Source of the DNA: Gammaproteobacteria bacterium
GTDB lineage: Bacteria; Pseudomonadota; Gammaproteobacteria; JASBUN01
Reading direction: 5' to 3'
Assembly: GCA_030147845.1 (NCBI GenBank)
Contig: JASBUN010000016.1
Coordinates: 1 to 64,000 of the forward strand
Length of the DNA stretch: 64,000 bases
Shown here: positions 55,802 to 64,000 of the stretch, piece by piece
Layout: every line of letters begins with the position of its first letter
How positions within the stretch are numbered: position 1 is the stretch's first letter
Notes under the pieces: model-generated
Databases searched by the model: none
What the model was told of the DNA's origin: nothing
What the model saw: only the letters and a program-made list of their open reading frames with translations
Made by a program: the position numbers and the translations under genes

Positions 55802-56341
55802 CTATTGGCGATCGAATACTTGATTTACCAATTTGCGCGCAACATCGTAATACGTATCGGTAAGCCAACTGAAGGTACCTTTGCCGTTGTAGTCGGCGGA
55901 TGCCAGGCTTGCGCCATTACTGGCGCGCACGAACTTGATCGATGCGCGCGCTACCTTGTAGCCCGGGATGCCACGTAGTTGATCGACCACGGTTTCTCCA
56001 CCGCCTTGATCACTTACGCTACCCACCACCACCGTGTCGACGTGTAGTTGCTTGGCCAGGGGCGCAAGGCGCGCCAAAGGGGTGTCGACACCGAAGCGCG
56101 CATCGTGCTGGCCGCGCGCGCGCAAGGCTTTGCTGATCGCTTGTTGGGTGACCAGATCGACACCACGATTGAGTAGCTCGTAGGTGATACGGTCGGCCAT
56201 TAGATCGCCGTGCGGGCCCTCCATGGGTAATACCGCCACGCTACCGAAGTGAGCGGCCGGCAAGGGGCGGGGCACATTGGCACTATTTACGCAGCCAGCC
56301 ACGAGCAGCGTACACCACACAACAACCAGCAATTCGCGCAT
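55802..56341 (-). CDS. Predicted lipoprotein, CsgG/FlgO-like fold
   Basis: 179 residues with lipobox VAGC (Cys about 17). The mature part starts with VAVLPMEGPHGDLMADRITYEL and has VDTVVVGSVSDQG, the alternating beta/alpha pattern of CsgG, FlgO and LpoB-type lipoproteins. Probably in the outer membrane facing the periplasm. Precise role unknown; it is the only gene between the aminotransferase and the signalling cluster. Confidence 0.72.
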   Translation of the reverse strand: MRELLVVVWCTLLVAGCVNSANVPRPLPAAHFGSVAVLPMEGPHGDLMADRITYELLNRGVDLVTQQAISKALRARGQHDARFGVDTPLARLAPLAKQLHVDTVVVGSVSDQGGGETVVDQLRGIPGYKVARASIKFVRASNGASLASADYNGKGTFSWLTDTYYDVARKLVNQVFDRQ

Positions 56342-56653
56342 TCGTCGATTTCTCTCATCACGGGTAAAGGTCTACCGAAATAGTAGCAGCTTCATCATGC
56401 CATCGCCTAACGGCGCCAACCGACTGAATGGCGCACCGGGATAGATGAGTTAGCCGCTTGATACGCCTCACCGGACTGACTAGACTCGATCCAAAAGGAC
56501 TAGGCTTAGATGGGACACTCGACGTTTCGGATGCGGCCAATGGCGTAATGTAAATTCTTACGGATCGTTGCGAGACGGAGTCGACAGCGCGCTTTTGTTA
56601 GTGAGTCTGCAGTTCGGCCGACGGCGCACGGAAGCTAGGCGCAGGGGATGGGT
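56342..56653. other. 312-base gap before the histidine kinase
   Basis: No gene seen. A 6-bp inverted repeat GCGCCA/TGGCGC with a 10-base loop lies at 56413-56434. No confident promoter pair. Confidence 0.4.
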
Positions 56654-59275
56654 ATGGCCAAACGCCCGGTGAACAAACTTGGAAGTGGTCACCAATGGTG
56701 GTTGACGACGCGGCGATTTTTGGCCATATGGGCGGTCTTGGCGGTGGTTGCCGGCGCCGTGGCTTGGCAACTCTACCGCGTGCAAATTACAGCAAATGAA
56801 ACCGTAATGGTGGGGGCGCAACAGCAAAAATTGCGGCTCGCGGCCGGCGCAATTGCGTCTGACCTGTCCGCGGTCAAGACCGATCTGTTATATCTGGCCA
56901 GTCAATCGGATCTCAAGCGTTGGCTCGACCGCGGCGACGATACCGCCTGGACCGAGTTAGCGGCCGACTATGTCGCCTTCGCGCGCGAGAAGGGCGTCTA
57001 TGACCAAATTCGCTTGATTGATGCGGCCGGCCGCGAGTTAGTGCGTGTAAATTGGCGTGATGGTCATCCCCGGTTGGTACCCAAAGATGCCTTACAGAAA
57101 AAATCCCGGCGCTACTATGTGCAGCGCAGTTTGCATCTTGGCGTCGGAAAGGTTTATGTCTCGCCGTTCGATCTCAACGTCGAGAACGGCAAGATCGAAC
57201 AGCCCTCCAAACCTGTCATTCGTTTTGCCACGCCGGTATTCGACAGTGCCGGAACCCTGCGCGGTATCATTGTACTGAACTTCTTGGGGCGCCGCATCTT
57301 GGATCACTTGAGCGCGATTGCGCACTCGAGCGTCGGCCAATTATGGCTCCTGAACGACCGGGGCTATTGGTTGATGGGCCCGCACAGCAAGGACGAATGG
57401 GGATTTATGTATCCCCATCGTACCGATGCGGTGATGTCGCAACGCTATCCGGCGGTATGGTCGAGTCTTGTCAGCGGGCAACCGCCGAAGCCGCAGCACG
57501 TCAACGGCGACCTGTTTACTTACCGCCGGGTGGTACCCACGCCGCGTTTGCTGAATGCCGCAACGGCGCCCCTGGCAGGCGCGGAAGGCCACTTCCACTG
57601 GTATCTGGTGGCGTTTGTACCGGCCACGGCCATCGCCTATGCGCGCGCACCGGTAGCGCGTCGGCACTTGCTCATGTTCCTGGCGGTGGCCGTCATCCTT
57701 GGTATCGCCGCTTGGCTGGTAGCCTATCTGTACACGCGGCGCGAGCTGGCCGAGCGCGCGACTCAGCGCGTGCGGGCCCGTTACGAGGAATTGGTCAACA
57801 ATGTCGGCGCCGGCGTGTTTCGAAAAGCGACGGACGGCAACGACGAACTACTCGAGGTGAATCCAGCCATGTTGCGCATTTTTCGCGCACATGACCGCGA
57901 ACATTTAGTCGGGCTGTCAATGTCGGATTTATACGCCGATCCGGACTTAGGAGGAGAGCTGTCGCGAACCCTGGCGAGCACGCAATTGGCATCTGACAAC
58001 GAAATCAAGATGCAGCGACTTGATGGCGAACAATTTTGGGCATCGATAACAGCGGTTCGAAAATCCTCGGCTTCCGGGCGCAGCTATATAGACGGCGTGT
58101 TATTGGATATAACCGCGCGTAAACAGGCAGAGGAAGCTTTGCGGGCCAGCGAGTCACGCTTTAGGGCGTTGCTCGATGCCGCTCCTGACGCCGTAGTTAT
58201 CACCGATGTCGCCGGCACCATCGTTATGGTCAATGAACAAACGCGGGCTTTGTTTGGTTACGAACGGGCGGAGCTTATTGGCGAGTGTGTGGAGAAACTA
58301 ATTCCTGATCGATTTCGCACCCGACATCAGGCTCATCGGCGAGAATTCGCGCAGGCGCCACGACGACGGCCGATGACGCACGGTTTAGATCTGTGGGGGC
58401 GTAATAAGGACGGCGTCGAATTCCCGGTAGGCGTCAGCTTGAGTCCGGTGCAATCCGAACAGGGGCAATTTATTTTCAGCGACATTCGCGACATCAGCGA
58501 ACGTTATCATGCGCAACGGCGCATTGAGTCGCTAAACACTGAACTGGCGCAACATAATCGCGAATTGGCGGCTGTCAACGAGGAACTGGAAGCGTTTAGT
58601 TACTCAGTATCCCATGATCTACGTGGCCCGCTTCGCGCTATCGATGGATTCAGTCGCCTGTTGGAGGACGAGTTAGCAGGCAAGTTGGACCACTTGACGG
58701 CGGACTATCTTTCCAGAGTTCGCCGGGCCGCCCGTCGCATGGGGGCGTTGATTGATGACCTACTTAAGCTTTCACGGGTCGCGCGCTCCGAACTAACGTC
58801 TACCCGCGTTGATTTGTGTGCACTGAGCCGCGACATTTTAGCGCAGCTCCGCGAGCAAAGTCCGCAGCGAAAGATCGAGTTTGACTGTGTCGGTAACCAC
58901 TGCGTGGAAGGTGATAAGCAATTACTACGCATTGCGCTGGAAAACCTGTTATCTAACGCCTGGAAATTTTCCAGCGACCGGGCCGTCGCGCAGATCGAAT
59001 TCGGGTTAAAACGTAACTATTGTGATGAGCGCGAGGTATTCTATGTCCGTGATAACGGTGTCGGGTTCGACATGACGTATCGAGACAAGCTGTTTGGTGC
59101 ATTTCAGCGACTCCACGATGCCCACGAATTCCCCGGAACAGGCATTGGTTTAGCGACGGTCCAGCGAATCATACACAAACACGGCGGACGAATCTGGGCC
59201 GAAGCCGAAGAGAATGTAGGCGCGACGTTCTACTTCACCATCGACCTGCATACGAATCACCGGAGTGAGTCATGA
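56654..59275 (+). CDS. Membrane sensor histidine kinase with dCache and two PAS domains
   Basis: 873 residues from ATG 56654 (AGGGG six bases upstream; ATG 56648 is too close to it). TM1 about 22-44, a 290-residue periplasmic dCache-type sensor (IRLIDAAGRELVRVNW, FATPVFDSAGTLRG), TM2 about 337-362, PAS 1 (375-490) and PAS 2 (500-618, DAAPDAVVITD), a coiled coil, HisKA with phospho-His about 654 in VSHDLRGPLRA, and HATPase with ENLLSNAWKFS, DNGVGFD and GTGIGLATV. Overlaps the receiver gene by 4 bases; probably feeds it and the downstream c-di-GMP enzyme. Confidence 0.93.
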   Translation: MAKRPVNKLGSGHQWWLTTRRFLAIWAVLAVVAGAVAWQLYRVQITANETVMVGAQQQKLRLAAGAIASDLSAVKTDLLYLASQSDLKRWLDRGDDTAWTELAADYVAFAREKGVYDQIRLIDAAGRELVRVNWRDGHPRLVPKDALQKKSRRYYVQRSLHLGVGKVYVSPFDLNVENGKIEQPSKPVIRFATPVFDSAGTLRGIIVLNFLGRRILDHLSAIAHSSVGQLWLLNDRGYWLMGPHSKDEWGFMYPHRTDAVMSQRYPAVWSSLVSGQPPKPQHVNGDLFTYRRVVPTPRLLNAATAPLAGAEGHFHWYLVAFVPATAIAYARAPVARRHLLMFLAVAVILGIAAWLVAYLYTRRELAERATQRVRARYEELVNNVGAGVFRKATDGNDELLEVNPAMLRIFRAHDREHLVGLSMSDLYADPDLGGELSRTLASTQLASDNEIKMQRLDGEQFWASITAVRKSSASGRSYIDGVLLDITARKQAEEALRASESRFRALLDAAPDAVVITDVAGTIVMVNEQTRALFGYERAELIGECVEKLIPDRFRTRHQAHRREFAQAPRRRPMTHGLDLWGRNKDGVEFPVGVSLSPVQSEQGQFIFSDIRDISERYHAQRRIESLNTELAQHNRELAAVNEELEAFSYSVSHDLRGPLRAIDGFSRLLEDELAGKLDHLTADYLSRVRRAARRMGALIDDLLKLSRVARSELTSTRVDLCALSRDILAQLREQSPQRKIEFDCVGNHCVEGDKQLLRIALENLLSNAWKFSSDRAVAQIEFGLKRNYCDEREVFYVRDNGVGFDMTYRDKLFGAFQRLHDAHEFPGTGIGLATVQRIIHKHGGRIWAEAEENVGATFYFTIDLHTNHRSES

Positions 59276-59709
59276 ACACAAAGATGATCCTGCTGGTAGA
59301 GGATAATGGCGACGACGAATTGCTGACCATCCGGGCGTTCGCGGAAAATCGCATCGGCAACCCGATTGTGGTCGCTCGCAATGGGGCTGAAGCGCTGGAC
59401 TATCTGTTCGCTACCGGGCGTTACGCAGACCGGAACGCGGACGATCTACCGGCGGTAGTGCTTCTGGATCTAAAATTACCCAAGATCGACGGCCTGGAAG
59501 TGCTGCGTCGATTACGCGCGGACGATCGCACCAAGCTTCTACCCGTAGTGGTCTTGACTTCGTCGCGCGAGGAGGAAGATCGAATTCAGAGTTATACTTA
59601 CGGCGCCAACAGCTATGTGCGTAAGCCGGTTGATTTTGACGAGTTCACGCGCGCGGCGGGACAACTGAGCTTGTACTGGCTGCTACTGAATGAGCCTCCG
59701 AAACAATAA
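59272..59709 (+). CDS. Single-domain response regulator (Rcp1-type)
   Basis: 145 residues, receiver only. Phospho-Asp66 (VVLLDLKLPK), acidic pair EDNGDDE near the N-terminus and Lys in YVRKPVDFDEF. Lacks an output domain, as do Rcp1 partners of phytochrome-like kinases; likely a relay or feedback element between the kinase and REC-GGDEF-EAL protein. Confidence 0.93.
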   Translation: MNTKMILLVEDNGDDELLTIRAFAENRIGNPIVVARNGAEALDYLFATGRYADRNADDLPAVVLLDLKLPKIDGLEVLRRLRADDRTKLLPVVVLTSSREEEDRIQSYTYGANSYVRKPVDFDEFTRAAGQLSLYWLLLNEPPKQ

Positions 59710-59727
59710 CGGGCAGGGGATCGGCTA

Positions 59728-62181
59728 ATGTCCGACATGGATGGGAAAGAAAGCGTTCGGATTCTTATCGTCGAAGATTCGGACGACGATGTCGTCCTTC
59801 TGGTTTCGCATATGGAGCGCACCGGACTCGCCGTCCAATGGCGGTGTGTCGATTCACCGGAAGGACTGCACGAAGCGCTGAAGCAAGATTGGGATATTGT
59901 CTTATCTGATTACACCATGCCGAAATTCTCTGGTATCGATGCGCTTTCCGCCGTTCGGGAACACGATGCGGACATCCCTTTTATCTTCGTGTCCGGCACC
60001 ATTGGCGCAGAGCGCGCCGTAGCCGCACTGAAAGCCGGCGCGCAAGACTACGTTTTGAAGGACCATTTGGTGCGGTTGACGCCGGCGGTGGAGAGGGCGC
60101 TTGCCGAAGCCCGTGCGCGACGTGAGCGTAAATTCGCGGAAGATGCGCTACGCAAGTTGTCACAAGTCGTAGAGCAGGCGACTGAGAGTGTCGTCATCAC
60201 TGACCACGAAGGTCGCATAGAATACGTCAATCCGGCCTTCGAGAAACGAACCGGCTACACCAACTTGGAAGTTCGGGGACACACACCGGACCTTATAGAG
60301 TCGACCCCGGACGTTGCTTGTTTCCTCGATCGAGTGCGCGATTCGACGCCGTCTGGCACGCCGGTGCACGAGGTGGCTACCATCCGCACCAAAGACGGTG
60401 GGGAGTTTAGCGAACAACGCGTGATAAAACCGCTGATCAACATTGACGGAAATATTTCGAATTTCGTCTTGACCGGGCATGATGTTACCGCTGGTGTTCG
60501 CGCCGAACGCGTACGCAGGCGGCTGGTCACCATTCTGGAAGCGACCCCCGACGTGGTCGTGATTTGTTCCCCGGACGGAAATCTTCAGTACGTCAACAAT
60601 GCGGGGCGCCAACTGATGGAAGTCGACGCTGAGCAAAGCCTGGCATCGCTACAGCTCGATCAATTGTACGCCGCGGACGAGAAATGGTCTCTCTGCAACG
60701 AAGCGATGGTGGTAGCTTCCGGTGAAGGCGTCTGGACCGGCGAGTCGCAACTGCGTGGACCGGGCGGCATGCGAATTCCGGTGTCGCAGGTGGTGGTGGC
60801 GCATCGCAGCGAACAAGACGACATTGAATTCTTTTCCATCATCGCGCGTGACATACGCGAACGTAAACGTTTCGAAGCCGAATTGCGTTATCAGTCGTCA
60901 CACGATTCACTTACCGGATTGGCCAATCGACTGCTCTTATACGATCGACTTGAATCTGGATTAACGCGGGCGCGCCGCGGTGAATTTGTCGCAGCGATAC
61001 TGCATCTTGATATCAATAAGTTTAAGCGCGTAAACGACAGTTTAGGCCCGGCGGCCGGCGATGCGCTGCTTCGACAGATTGCGCACCGGCTGGAGGCTTG
61101 TGTGCGTGTCAACGACACGCTGGCGCGCACTGAAGGCGATGAATTCGTCATTCTGGCCGGCGAATTAACCAGCGACGACGACGTCGTCTCTATACTGCAT
61201 AAATTGCGATCCACATTTATTACGCCGCATCGTGTGGCCGGTCGCGATATTTACATTACTTTCAGCGTCGGCATCGCCTTGTATCCGCGCGACGGATCCA
61301 CCGGCGAAGATTTACTCCGAAACGCCGCGACGGCGACCACGCGCGCAAAGGCGGCGGGCGGTGGCGAGTATCGTTTTTACGCACCGGAGATGAACGAGCG
61401 TGCCAACGAGCTGCTTGCGCTTGAAGCCGGATTACGAGTGGCGCTGGAACGTGATGAATTCGAGTTGCACTATCAGCCGCAAATGAATATCAGTGACGGT
61501 CGTATCGTCTCGGTCGAAGGTCTGCTGCGCTGGAAGCACCCTGATTTAGGCTTGCTTGCACCTGGCGCGTTTATGCCTTTGCTTGAGGAGACCGGATTGA
61601 TTATTCCGGTTGGCGAATGGGTGTTGCGCCAAGCATGCGCGGATGCGCGACAGTGGGCACTCGACGGGTTTTCGGGATTGAGTGTCGCCGTCAATGTTGC
61701 ATCCCGCCAATTCATGGAAGAGCAATTCGTCGACATGGTGCTACAGGTTTTACGTGAGGAACATATTTTAACTGGTGTTCTGGAGCTGGAGATCACCGAA
61801 GGCACCGTTATGGAGGACGTCCAAGCCGCCGCATCGACGTTGGAGGCATTGGACGCGGCGGGCGTACGGCTCGCCATCGACGACTTCGGAACCGGCTATT
61901 CATCGATGGCGTATCTGAAACGTTTCCCGCTGGATACACTCAAGATCGATCGTGAATTCATTAAAGACTTGCCCGACGATCGCAATGGAAGCGCGATAAC
62001 AACGGCAAGCGCGACACTGGCGCATGCTCTCGGACTCAGCGTGGTTGCCGAAGGCGTCGAGACGGCGGCACAACTGAGGTTTCTCCACGATCTAAAATGC
62101 GATGTCGCACAGGGCTATCACATTAGCCATGCGTTGCCGCGCAGCGAATTACTGCAATGGTTGCGCAAGCGCATGAACTGA
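59728..62181 (+). CDS. REC-PAS-PAS-GGDEF-EAL c-di-GMP protein
   Basis: 817 residues: receiver with Asp61 (SDYTMP), PAS about 145-260 and 270-385, GGDEF about 395-555, EAL about 565-815. The GGDEF motif reads EGDEF (about 470) and is probably inactive or regulatory. The EAL motif reads EGLLRW with NVA, ELEITEG, IDDFGTGYS and VVAEGVE kept, so phosphodiesterase activity is likely. Follows the receiver by 18 bases. Confidence 0.92.
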   Translation: MSDMDGKESVRILIVEDSDDDVVLLVSHMERTGLAVQWRCVDSPEGLHEALKQDWDIVLSDYTMPKFSGIDALSAVREHDADIPFIFVSGTIGAERAVAALKAGAQDYVLKDHLVRLTPAVERALAEARARRERKFAEDALRKLSQVVEQATESVVITDHEGRIEYVNPAFEKRTGYTNLEVRGHTPDLIESTPDVACFLDRVRDSTPSGTPVHEVATIRTKDGGEFSEQRVIKPLINIDGNISNFVLTGHDVTAGVRAERVRRRLVTILEATPDVVVICSPDGNLQYVNNAGRQLMEVDAEQSLASLQLDQLYAADEKWSLCNEAMVVASGEGVWTGESQLRGPGGMRIPVSQVVVAHRSEQDDIEFFSIIARDIRERKRFEAELRYQSSHDSLTGLANRLLLYDRLESGLTRARRGEFVAAILHLDINKFKRVNDSLGPAAGDALLRQIAHRLEACVRVNDTLARTEGDEFVILAGELTSDDDVVSILHKLRSTFITPHRVAGRDIYITFSVGIALYPRDGSTGEDLLRNAATATTRAKAAGGGEYRFYAPEMNERANELLALEAGLRVALERDEFELHYQPQMNISDGRIVSVEGLLRWKHPDLGLLAPGAFMPLLEETGLIIPVGEWVLRQACADARQWALDGFSGLSVAVNVASRQFMEEQFVDMVLQVLREEHILTGVLELEITEGTVMEDVQAAASTLEALDAAGVRLAIDDFGTGYSSMAYLKRFPLDTLKIDREFIKDLPDDRNGSAITTASATLAHALGLSVVAEGVETAAQLRFLHDLKCDVAQGYHISHALPRSELLQWLRKRMN

Positions 62182-62463
62182 AATCCCCATTAGTACGCAT
62201 AATGTATATTATGTTAAATAACATTCATTGGGCCAGTTATCCATCTAAGCGATTGGGCGTCGGCTGATCGGGCCTATTTTTTCGCCGATGGTTATCTCGC
62301 CGCCGCCGCGCCGGTTTTCACCCCCCCAGGGTCGATTTTCCCCGCTTCCGTAAGGGACAGTGGGCGGTACGTGTATTACACTTCAAAAACAAAGAGACAA
62401 CGCAGGCCTGCGGCCGCCGCCTTTTTGCAACAATAAAATCGTCCAATCGTTAGGAGGCGTATC
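62182..62463. promoter_or_regulatory. 282-base gap with AT-rich palindromes before the ABC transporter
   Basis: No gene. Overlapping inverted repeats CATAAT/ATTATG (62198-62213) and ATGTTA/TAACAT (62211-62224), then GTGTATTACAC (62371-62381, perfect). A strong ribosome site GGAGG precedes ATG 62464. Probably holds the transporter promoter and its operator. Confidence 0.45.
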
Positions 62464-63687
62464 ATGCTCAGAATGTCTGCTATGGCAGTTACCCTGACCT
62501 GCGCCGTGCTGTTGGCGGCGCCTTTCGCTCAAGCTAAAACTCTTACCATCGGCTTCACGACCTCCGAGACCGGCAAACTCAACGCCGACTCCAAACCCCA
62601 ACTGCTTGGCTTCGAGTTATGGCGTGACCAGGTCAACACTGCGGGCGGCATCAAAGTAGGCAGTAAGCACTACAAGGTCGCGCTCAAATATTACGATGAT
62701 CAGTCTTCCGCCGGTCGCGTGCAGCAACTCTACAGCCGGCTGATTCTGCAGGATAACGCGGACTTCTTGTTCAGCCCCTATTCCTCGGGCCTGACCGCCA
62801 CCGCAGCGGTGGTATCCGAGCAGTTTGGTAAGATCATGATCACCACCGGCGCCGCCGAGGGCAAAACCTACCGGCTCGGTAACAAACATCTGTTCCAGCT
62901 TTATACTCCGGCGGACAAATACCTCAAGAGCGCATTGGATGTCATCAAGGCCAAGTCGCCCAAGGCGAAGATCGCGCTGATCTACTCCAACGACGGCTTC
63001 TCCAGTGCCGTCGCCAAAGGTGCATTAGCCAATGCCAAGCGCATGGGGCTGCATGTCGTGTTTGATGAGTCTTACGCCTCGGACACCACCGACTTCGGGC
63101 CCATCATCAACAAGATTGTTGCCTCCGGCGCGAATGTGTTGATCGGCGGTGGGCACTATGCCGACGGTAGCACCCTGGCGCGTCAGCTCCATGACAAGAA
63201 GGTCAACCTGCACTTCATCTCGCTGCTGGTCGCCCCGGATATTCCCAAGTTCGCTAACCTGGGCGAGGCCGCGCTGGGCGTCACAGTGCCCTCACAATGG
63301 GAACATTCGGTCGGTTACAAACCTGACTTCGGCGTCGCGCCGAGCGCCTTTACCAAGGCTTTCGAAGCTAAATACGGCAATCAACCCGGCTACCATGCCG
63401 CCGGTGGCTATGCCGCCGGCCTGGTGTTGCAACACGCCATCGAAAAGGCGGGCTCGATCAAGACCGCGGCGGTCACCAAGGCACTCAACGGTATGAACGC
63501 GATGACCTTCTATGGCCGCGTCCACTTCGCAACCGGCGCCGGAGACCACGGTCTGCAAATCGGCCACGACATGGTGCTTGCGCAGTGGCAGAAGGGAGCC
63601 AACAACAAGCTGGTCAGCCAGGTAGTGTGGCCGGCAAGCGCGCAGACTGCGCCGATTCTCTATCCGCTGAAGACGTTTGCGCACTGA
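62464..63687 (+). CDS. ABC transporter substrate-binding protein, LivK-type
   Basis: 407 residues with a signal peptide ending about residue 24 (FAQA-K), then a type I periplasmic-binding fold (Peripla_BP_6: IGFTTSETGKLN, YYDDQSSAG, ALIYSNDGFSS, GGHYADG). Members bind branched-chain amino acids, amides or urea; the ligand is unknown. Codons favour C/G endings more than neighbouring genes, fitting high expression. Permease starts 59 bases later. Confidence 0.9.
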   Translation: MLRMSAMAVTLTCAVLLAAPFAQAKTLTIGFTTSETGKLNADSKPQLLGFELWRDQVNTAGGIKVGSKHYKVALKYYDDQSSAGRVQQLYSRLILQDNADFLFSPYSSGLTATAAVVSEQFGKIMITTGAAEGKTYRLGNKHLFQLYTPADKYLKSALDVIKAKSPKAKIALIYSNDGFSSAVAKGALANAKRMGLHVVFDESYASDTTDFGPIINKIVASGANVLIGGGHYADGSTLARQLHDKKVNLHFISLLVAPDIPKFANLGEAALGVTVPSQWEHSVGYKPDFGVAPSAFTKAFEAKYGNQPGYHAAGGYAAGLVLQHAIEKAGSIKTAAVTKALNGMNAMTFYGRVHFATGAGDHGLQIGHDMVLAQWQKGANNKLVSQVVWPASAQTAPILYPLKTFAH

Positions 63688-63699
63688 CCGATGCGGTCG

Positions 63700-63725
63700 T
63701 CCCGGACCGCGCGGGCGGTCCGGGA
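63700..63725 (+). other. Perfect 11-bp hairpin between binding protein and permease
   Basis: TCCCGGACCGC (63700-63710) and GCGGTCCGGGA (63715-63725) with a 4-base GCGG loop. No T-run follows. Likely protects the upstream mRNA 3' end so that binding protein is made in excess, as in malE-malF type operons. Confidence 0.65.
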
Positions 63726-63746
63726 TCCGTTCAGGATATCACTAAC

Positions 63747-64000
63747 ATGTATGACCTCGTTGCCTCACTGGCCAGCGGCGTGCTGGTGGGGGCCATCTAT
63801 GGTCTGGCCGCCATCGGCCTGAGCCTCATTTTCGGCGTCATGAAGGTGATCAATCTGACGCACGGTGCGATGATTGCCCTGGGCATGTTTGCGCTGTATT
63901 TCTTCGTCTCGGTGCTCGGCTTCAACCCCTATGTATCACTGTTGCCTATCGTCGCCGGCGGTTTCGTGGTCGGCGTGATGGTGTACTGGATTGCCGTGAA
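63747..64000 (+). CDS. Branched-chain amino acid ABC permease (LivH-type), 3' end outside window
   Basis: ATG 63747 opens a frame still open at the window end (84 codons). It begins MYDLVASLASGVLVGAIYGL, then FGVMKVINLTHGAMIALGMF, the LivH signature NLTHG near the first helices. The inner-membrane permease partner of the upstream binding protein. Confidence 0.9.
   Translation, partial: MYDLVASLASGVLVGAIYGLAAIGLSLIFGVMKVINLTHGAMIALGMFALYFFVSVLGFNPYVSLLPIVAGGFVVGVMVYWIAV

Noticed and set aside
1-64000. CRISPR arrays, tRNA or rRNA genes, prophage or complete transposase
   Set aside because: No regular direct repeats with spacers, no cloverleaf-like segments, no rRNA-like stretches and no DDE/recombinase genes were seen by eye.

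Overview
The window is a GC-rich chromosomal segment of a gammaproteobacterium. The gene order lolC-lolD-DUF2062-comEC-exbB-exbD-lpxK-Trm112-kdsB-ptp-rne-rluC-HAD-sppA-maf-yceD-rpmF-plsX-fabH-fabD-fabG-acpP-fabF-pabC-mltG-tmk-holB-pilZ-tatD is, from general knowledge, the arrangement seen in pseudomonads and relatives. System I cytochrome c maturation, lipid A genes, RNase E and a type IV pilus PilZ point the same way. I cannot name a genus. I see no rRNA, tRNA, CRISPR array, phage or intact transposase.

Layout. 1-3.4 kb: the end of an MFS exporter, two small unrecognised genes, YajQ and a DHH phosphoesterase. 3.5-9.5 kb: ccmABCDEF-ccmI, in which ccmG and ccmH are absent and replaced by a 19-codon reading frame. 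9.7-13.7 kb: a small lipoprotein, an unusual DAHP synthase relative downstream of agmatine deiminase and N-carbamoylputrescine amidase, and a small exported protein. 14-23 kb: lipoprotein release, ComEC, an ExbB/ExbD pair, lipid A and KDO genes, a phosphatase. 23-30 kb: RNase E with a long leader divergent from rluC-HAD-sppA, then maf. 30-33.4 kb: a two-subunit pyruvate carboxylase inserted, with a small MITE-like element, into the usually adjacent maf-yceD junction. 33.5-45.1 kb: the fatty acid synthesis operon and its usual neighbours. 45.1-54.4 kb: a minus-strand fatty acid degradation cluster (thioesterase, acyl-CoA ligase, FadJ-like, thiolase, FadE-like) headed by a permuted NlpC/P60 hydrolase. 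54.6-56.3 kb: a class V aminotransferase and a lipoprotein. 56.6-62.2 kb: a histidine kinase, a single-domain receiver and a REC-PAS-PAS-GGDEF-EAL protein. 62.4-64 kb: the start of a branched-chain amino acid type ABC transporter operon, cut by the window end.

The centre of the window is envelope and lipid housekeeping: phospholipid and fatty acid synthesis (plsX, fab genes, acpP), lipid A (lpxK, kdsB), lipoprotein export (lolCD) and peptidoglycan (mltG), facing a separate beta-oxidation cluster. Nothing in it is a clear new system. The points most worth following are the missing ccmG/ccmH with a translationally coupled scar, a near-consensus promoter that would make yceD mRNA leaderless, a MITE-like element, a T9 tract at the start of comEC, the altered DAHP synthase motifs, and several unexplained palindromes and structured gaps.
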